A stretch of DNA of 64,000 nt from NCBI GenBank assembly GCA_036272195.1, contig DATAZE010000055.1:29176-93175 (forward strand), read 5' to 3'. This DNA comes from DASXHY01 sp036272195. Its GTDB lineage: Bacteria; Verrucomicrobiota; Verrucomicrobiia; Limisphaerales; DASXHY01. Under the pieces are notes generated by a model. That model ran no database searches, had not been told where the DNA came from, and saw only the letters and a list, made by a program, of their open reading frames with translations. The position numbers and the translations under genes are program-made. This document shows, piece by piece, positions 60,001-64,000 of the stretch; position 1 is the first letter of the stretch; each line of letters opens with the position of its first letter.

Positions 60001-60381
60001 GTGGATGAGCAATTTTTCGCGGACTACACCGAACCGGGCGAGAGCGGCAACAAAGCGGATGTGCGCTGGATCGCGTTGCAAAAGGGGAGCGTCGGCTTGC
60101 TCGCGGTGGGAATGCCGTTGTTAAGCGCCAACGCGCTGCATTACACGGCGGAGGATTTGAACGCGGGCAAGCACGCGTTTCAATTGCCGCGCCGCGATTT
60201 CATTTCGCTCAACCTGGATTTGAAACAGCAGGGCGTCGGCGGCGATAACAGTTGGGGCGCGTGGCCGCACGATGAGTTTTTGATTCCCGCGCAGGAGTAT
60301 AGTTATAGCTTCCGATTGCGACCGTTCGGTCGCGGGGAGGACCCGGAGAAGCTGGCGCGGGAGCAGTTTGACGTGAATTGA
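57043..60381 (+). CDS. secreted glycoside hydrolase family 2, beta-galactosidase-like
   Basis: 1112 residues, close to LacZ length. A cationic N-terminus and hydrophobic stretch (ACILISIAFQAFAILARGAA) form a signal sequence. Then come the jelly-roll sugar-binding domain (LNGDWKYHYSSNQLDRVPDF; VDVYL-like WRLSGIFRDVYLWSPPDLHV), Ig-like domains, and the TIM barrel with acid/base Glu506 (WSLGNEAGDG) and nucleophile Glu569 (IMCEYEHAMGNG), then a Bgal small-chain domain (WLGPGPQETYSDRKDSPVGV). It removes beta-linked sugars, probably galactose, from polysaccharides. Upstream codons translate the family A repeat and were excluded. Confidence 0.93.
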   Translation: MDTSSEAYSPTVGNHRGRRACILISIAFQAFAILARGAADDQNLPEWENPRLTGINNQTPHATMIICPDAGTAKRIQLAANSERVKSSFYRSLNGDWKYHYSSNQLDRVPDFWKPDFNDRGWDTIPVPSNVELFGHGIPIYVNYNFPWRRPWTPPLVPGDDPNNTVNAYRRTFEVPQSWTGRRVLLTFDGVNSFFDLWINGEKVGMGKDSRTPVEFDITKYLKPGKNLLALENFRWSDGSYLEDQDMWRLSGIFRDVYLWSPPDLHVRDFEVSTPGVSSTNAVAELTIRANIENVGSTAPASGLEATLIDPAGNAISTNSLAISVPSNSERVVNLEINVHHARLWSAENPNLYKLLLAIKNINGDVLEVIPVNVGLRSVQIRDGNLLVNGKRILIKGTDRHEFDPDRGQAITPEIMERDIKMMKQFNLNAVRCSHYPNQTAWYDLCDRYGIYLIDEADIESHGMGYGDKTLAKRTDFADAHMNRTVRMVERDKNHPSIIIWSLGNEAGDGPNFEATSAWIHKRDPSRPVHYERAELKPYTDIVCPMYPSPRSLGEYASKTETRPYIMCEYEHAMGNGSGDFWSYWNQIYEKPYLQGGFIWDWVDQGLRTIQQPLPAAHYKKPGWFDKTFWAFGGDFGPPGTPSDDNFCCNGLVTPDRQPHPGLFEVKHVYQYIRCQPADLSLRKVGEMKAAFPIGDKILVTALPRVVEIKNWFDFTNLKDIAAGEWRLKADGKEIQSGKLPDLDLGPGATRQLAIPVNAFQPEPGVEYLLELIFTLKHDLPWADAGHEIAWDEFKLPDSAPATAVAASQFPPIKWTADKNGATVESKNFQIVFDEVSGGIKSWRYKGQELIQSPLRPDFWRAMTDNDRGRRSAKDSQAFWRFAGKAGVNEGFSGEKKGDHFEVKVTTSLPAATNSTWETVYKIYGSGDVIVTADFKPARTDLPKMPRIGMQMELPKGFERVTWLGPGPQETYSDRKDSPVGVYSGTVDEQFFADYTEPGESGNKADVRWIALQKGSVGLLAVGMPLLSANALHYTAEDLNAGKHAFQLPRRDFISLNLDLKQQGVGGDNSWGAWPHDEFLIPAQEYSYSFRLRPFGRGEDPEKLAREQFDVN

Positions 60382-60436
60382 AGAGAAAAGCGCGGATTAA
60401 AGTGCCGCGCCACCCCGCGTTTGCTGCAGCGATTTG

Positions 60437-60670
60437 TTAGGCCGCTTTATGCTTGAGCGCGAGAAGCTCAAAAAAAACGCCGACCTGAAATGCCAATGAG
60501 AAAATGACTCCGATTCCGAGAATCACCTGAGCCAAGGAAAGGTCAAATCTCGTCAGACAAATGGAACCTACTGCGATAATCAGACAGGCCAGGATAGCGC
60601 ACAGTGCCTGACACACCCGATGCCAGGCCGCATCGGACACCACCTGCCATTTGAGCAATCTAATAATCAT
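60437..60670 (-). CDS. small membrane protein, unknown
   Basis: 77 residues with two hydrophobic segments (about 20-40 and 46-70) and a basic end (KHKAA). AAAGG precedes the ATG at suitable distance. No family is recognised. It is alone between two plus-strand genes. Confidence 0.5.
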   Translation of the reverse strand: MIIRLLKWQVVSDAAWHRVCQALCAILACLIIAVGSICLTRFDLSLAQVILGIGVIFSLAFQVGVFFELLALKHKAA

Positions 60671-61639
60671 AAACTAACCTTTCTGTTTGTTGCTGACCGC
60701 CACACTACCGCTATATCTGACAAAGCAAACTTGAAAGCCTCATGCAACATTCGATCGGCCTAACGACCCAAGCTCAGCGACCCGGCGCCAAACGTCAGTT
60801 TTTTCCAGCGATGGGTGGTTTGGCCTAATTTCCTTGTGCACGACCAAATCTAAGGCTCGATTTTTTGATTTCGCAAGATTTTTTAAGGATAAGAATTTCA
60901 ACTTACGCCGATTTTGAGCCGAGGTTTTCTCTCATTTTTGAGGAATATCACATACCGCTCCAATAAGTTGCGTCGAAAACATTACCGTAAGTTTTTCCGC
61001 GTAAGCGTTTTCTGCTTCAATTGCTTTCATGAGAACAGGAGTCGCTTTAGGGCTTGGAACTTCGGATTTCTCCGGAATTTGCCCGTCTTCACTATGTTTC
61101 AACGCGGTCGCGCCGAAGCTGAAAGCGAAGGCGGAGAGTTTGGAATTCGGAGCTTTTCACCTCTCGCGCCCCAGCCGGCCTTTTCCAGACGGAACCGCAG
61201 TCCTATTCCACCCCATTCCGCCACGGTGCGCGACCAATCGGAGCTTCTCGGGTCTTTTCGGACAAAAGACATGGGGGGGAGGGGGCAGCCCACGCAGACC
61301 GTGAGTAGCATCTCGACATTGCCCCGGAGCGCGACTGTGTTCCGCGCAGCGGAACCAGTCGCAGCACGTTGTTTTGAAACCAGCGATCGGCGAGCCAGAC
61401 GGCTTGTCTTAATCCCGTTGCTGCGGCTGGTGCTCCGCACACAGCCGCGCTCCTCTCCGCAGTTTTCGCGGGCAGCGCCGAGCTGCCGCCCCAACACATC
61501 CATTCTCCACCAGCCTGATATTGACGCGTGGGCGGCACTTCACTATCGTTCGCACAAATCGCCGGTTCGGCGGGCTTGCTCCAGCCCTCCTTCCCGGTCT
61601 CGGTTCGAACGTGAACACGAACAACTAACTACACCCTCT
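60671..61639. other. long leader of the symporter gene, no gene seen
   Basis: About 970 bases. A frame continuous with the symporter runs through most of it, but its translation is Arg/Ser/Pro-rich and unlike a protein, so I treat it as non-coding. The first 300 bases are AT-rich and could hold the promoter. From 61330 on, GC-rich words (GCGCAGCGGAACCAGTCGCA) suggest another dispersed repeat. Confidence 0.5.
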
Positions 61640-63589
61640 ATGCAGCATATCCAACTCGGTTTTCTGGATTACGCCATTCTGCTCATTTATGTCGCATTCG
61701 TCGTCGGCATCGGCTTCGCCTTGACGCGGTACATGAAGAGTTCCTCGGACTTTCTAACGTCCGGACGCTCGATTCCCACGTGGGTCACGGGTTTGGCGTT
61801 CATCTCGGCAAACCTCGGAGCGTTGGAACTGGTCGGCATGGCGGCCAGCGGCGCGAAATACGGCATTGCGACCGCGCACTTTTATTGGGTGGGCGCGATT
61901 CCAGCGATGATCTTCCTGGCGGTGTTCATGATGCCGTTTTATTACGGCTCCAAGGCGCGTTCGGTGCCGGAATACTTGAACATGCGTTTCAATCCGTGGG
62001 TGCGCGGGTTGAATTCCATTGCGTTCGCGGTGATGACGGTGTTCGCCTCGGGCATTTCGATGAATGCGCTGGCGAAATTACTGAATCAGCTTCTGGGTTG
62101 GAATTACCACCTGGCGCTGTGGATTTGTTCGGCGGTCGTGCTGGTGTATGTGTTGAAAGGCGGATTGACCTCGGCGATTTACACGGAGGTGCTGCAGTTC
62201 TTCATGATCGTGCTCGGCTTCGCACCGGTGGTTTATCTCGGATTAAAGGACGTCGGTGGCTGGGGGGCCATGACGGACAAGCTTCATGCCGTGGCGACGA
62301 ATCCGATGGCGCTTGATCTGAATACGAAGAGCTTTGCCGCCGACGCATGGACGAGTGCCTGGAAGCCGCTGTTGGGCGGGCCCAGCGCGAATCCGATGGG
62401 CGTGGATTTGTTCGCGATGGTGTTCGGCCTCGGCTTCGTTTTGTCGTTCGGCTACTGGTGCACGAACTTCCTGGTGGTGCAACGCGCGATGGCGGCCAAG
62501 AACATGACTGCGGCGCGCAATACTCCGCTCGTCGCGGCGGTGCCCAAAATGCTTTTCCCGGCGTTGGTGATTGTGCCCGGCATGATTGCGGTCGCGTTGA
62601 CGGCGACGCCGGACAAGGGTTACCGCATCCCGCCGCCGATTGTCGCGAATCAGGTGTATGTGGCGAGTGCGCAAGTTGTGAAAACGTCCGCTGGTTTGCC
62701 GGCCGATCAGGCGGTCGCCGCCGTCAGCAAGGCGATGGGCGTGAAAATGAATCCAGAGAGGACGGAAGCGTTGATAAAGAGCGCCGGTTCGATGGATGAA
62801 ACGCAAATCGAGAGCGGCCTTTACAATGCGGTGGGGGAATACGATTACGACGGCGTGATTCTCTCGCTGGTGAAAAAATATTGTCCCACGGGTTTGCTGG
62901 GCCTCGCGCTCACGGCTCTGCTCGCCTCGTTCATGTCCGGCATGGCGGGGAATGTGACCGCATTTAACACGGTCTGGACTTACGACATCTACCAGGCTTA
63001 TTTCGCGCCCAACAAACCCGATTCGCATTATTTTCTGATGGGCAAGGCGATTACGGTGGTCGGTATTTTATTGAGCATCGCGTGCGCGTACTTTGCTTCG
63101 ATGTACAATAACGCGATGGACGTCATTCAACTCGTGTTCGGGTTCGTGAACGCGCCGCTGTTTGCGACGTTCCTGCTGGGCATGTTCTGGAAGCGCACCA
63201 CGAGCATTGGCGCGTTTCTCGGATTGTTCGGCGGCATTGCGACATCGGCGGTTTTCCATGCCGTGACGACGGTGGGTTCCAATGTGGACGCCGCCGGTCA
63301 CGTGGTTAACGGCATGAAGGGCGGTTATCTGGCCATCGTGACGAAATTCCCGAGTGAGATGGCCCAGAACTTCTGGCTGGCCAGTTTCGCGTTCATTTCC
63401 TGCCTCGTTCTGACGCTGGTGATATCGCTGGCGACGCGGCGCACGAAGAGCGATGAGGAATTGAAAGGACTGGTGTATTCATTGACGCCAAAAATCAAGG
63501 ACACCGAGCAGCATTTTCTGCAACGTCCGGCGGTGTTGGGCGTGATTCTTCTTATTTGCTGCGTGATTCTGAACTTTATTTTCTGGTAA
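61640..63589 (+). CDS. sodium:solute symporter (SSS family)
   Basis: 649 residues, 14 or so membrane helices. The start MQHIQLGFLDYAILLIYVAF is that of the family, followed by SSSDFLTSGRSIPTWVTGLA, SANLGALELVGMAASGAKYG, and the Na-site region LTALLASFMSGMAGNVTAFN. An insert of about 90 residues between middle helices (around 320-410) is predicted to be soluble and makes it longer than SGLT/PutP. Located after a GH2 enzyme, sugar uptake is plausible. A small membrane protein follows 30 bases later. Confidence 0.9.
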   Translation: MQHIQLGFLDYAILLIYVAFVVGIGFALTRYMKSSSDFLTSGRSIPTWVTGLAFISANLGALELVGMAASGAKYGIATAHFYWVGAIPAMIFLAVFMMPFYYGSKARSVPEYLNMRFNPWVRGLNSIAFAVMTVFASGISMNALAKLLNQLLGWNYHLALWICSAVVLVYVLKGGLTSAIYTEVLQFFMIVLGFAPVVYLGLKDVGGWGAMTDKLHAVATNPMALDLNTKSFAADAWTSAWKPLLGGPSANPMGVDLFAMVFGLGFVLSFGYWCTNFLVVQRAMAAKNMTAARNTPLVAAVPKMLFPALVIVPGMIAVALTATPDKGYRIPPPIVANQVYVASAQVVKTSAGLPADQAVAAVSKAMGVKMNPERTEALIKSAGSMDETQIESGLYNAVGEYDYDGVILSLVKKYCPTGLLGLALTALLASFMSGMAGNVTAFNTVWTYDIYQAYFAPNKPDSHYFLMGKAITVVGILLSIACAYFASMYNNAMDVIQLVFGFVNAPLFATFLLGMFWKRTTSIGAFLGLFGGIATSAVFHAVTTVGSNVDAAGHVVNGMKGGYLAIVTKFPSEMAQNFWLASFAFISCLVLTLVISLATRRTKSDEELKGLVYSLTPKIKDTEQHFLQRPAVLGVILLICCVILNFIFW

Positions 63590-63619
63590 ACCTCAACCAC
63601 ACGAAAGGAAAACGATTTT

Positions 63620-63841
63620 ATGGGACTCGATATTCGCTGGCCAATCGGACTCATGTTCTCACTGATCGGTTTGTTGCTCACCGGTTTCGGCGCGATGAAC
63701 GGCGCCAAGTCGATGACGAAAATCGCCGGGCAGGAAATCAACATCAACCTGATCTGGGGCATAGTGCTGCTGGTGTTTGGCGTGTTGATGGTGTTTTTTG
63801 CGTTTCGCGACAGTAAGAAAACCCCTCCGCCGCAAGCTTAA
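63620..63841 (+). CDS. small two-helix membrane protein downstream of the symporter
   Basis: 73 residues with two membrane helices (about 8-28 and 43-62) and a KKTPPPQA tail. GAAAGGAAAA lies 8 bases before the ATG. Its closeness to the symporter suggests an accessory subunit, but I know no function. Confidence 0.7.
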   Translation: MGLDIRWPIGLMFSLIGLLLTGFGAMNGAKSMTKIAGQEININLIWGIVLLVFGVLMVFFAFRDSKKTPPPQA

Positions 63842-63856
63842 ACTGCAATGATGTAT

Positions 63857-64000
63857 TGAAACCGCAGATAAACGCAGATGGACGCGGATACGAATTCACT
63901 CGGAGGCATTTTCCCAGATCGAATTACGCACGCAATTCGGTGTGATTTTTGCCTTTCGCGGTTCCGGGTTTTCGCCATCGGCATCTGCGTTTATCGGGGT
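63857..64000. repeat. dispersed repeat with inverted ends at the window edge
   Basis: Left AACCGCAGATAAACGCAGAT, then GGACGCGGAT. Right GGCATCTGCGTTTATCGGGG. The arms are roughly complementary. The right end may continue beyond the window. Confidence 0.6.

Noticed and set aside
60914..61639. N-terminal extension of the symporter frame
   Set aside because: No family homology is apparent, the composition is Arg/Ser/Pro-rich, and the true symporter N-terminus is at 61640.

Overview
The window looks like a piece of a Verrucomicrobiota chromosome, probably of the Limisphaerales/Pedosphaera type. This is inferred from three things: a PEP-CTERM exosortase substrate, many families of short palindromic intergenic repeats, and family content (YXWGXW lipoprotein, RAYT transposase, glycoside hydrolase beside a large SSS symporter). 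Taxonomy was not computed. Coding DNA is GC-rich except for an AT-rich island at about 46.7-51.2 kb.

Region by region: 1-2.6 kb (minus strand) holds an Rrf2-type regulator with a dyad in its own promoter, a thioredoxin, the N-terminus of a sigma-70 factor, and a quinone-oxidoreductase-like enzyme. 2.9-18.6 kb is efflux: a YXWGXW lipoprotein, then an MdtABC-type RND system with its outer-membrane factor (plus strand), facing a second complete RND system (minus strand). 18.9-20.1 kb is an outer-membrane barrel protein with its own terminator, divergent from the next block.

20.8-44.0 kb is the centre of interest, a nickel-linked nitrogen-scavenging island on the plus strand. It holds the urea ABC transporter UrtABCDE, an agmatinase-family ureohydrolase with a very His-rich N-terminus, a creatininase-family hydrolase, a type III glutamine synthetase-like ligase, and an NMT1/nitrate-taurine-type ABC transporter. 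A block follows of a PuuE-like deacetylase, a Rieske oxygenase, a SUMF1-like protein and a TIM-barrel isomerase. A UreH/NicO-type nickel permease, UreD, a fused UreAB, UreC, UreF and UreG complete it. Most junctions overlap by a few bases. The layout recalls cyanobacterial guanidine hydrolase loci, so import of guanidine or a substituted guanidine, hydrolysis to ammonia plus urea, urease action and capture of ammonia by the ligase is the most economical reading. The substrate remains an inference. Two matching -24/-12 (sigma-54) promoter-like sites, one before urtA and one before the ureohydrolase, tie the two halves together.

44.1-46.7 kb holds a TPR-sulfotransferase and a PEP-CTERM protein. 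47.3-51.0 kb is an AT-rich array in which small minus-strand genes alternate with two repeat types, X and Y. X elements are miniature derivatives of a RAYT (REP-associated tyrosine transposase), a decayed copy of which ends the array. Short truncated reading frames before the small genes suggest orphan toxin-tip/immunity modules. 51.2-56.9 kb carries a beta-propeller protein, a PAP2 phosphatase, a DUF433 antitoxin with a truncated DUF5615 toxin, an OlsB/OlsA-like ornithine-lipid pair, and an APC permease. 57.0-63.8 kb holds a secreted GH2 beta-galactosidase-like enzyme, a large SSS symporter and small membrane proteins.
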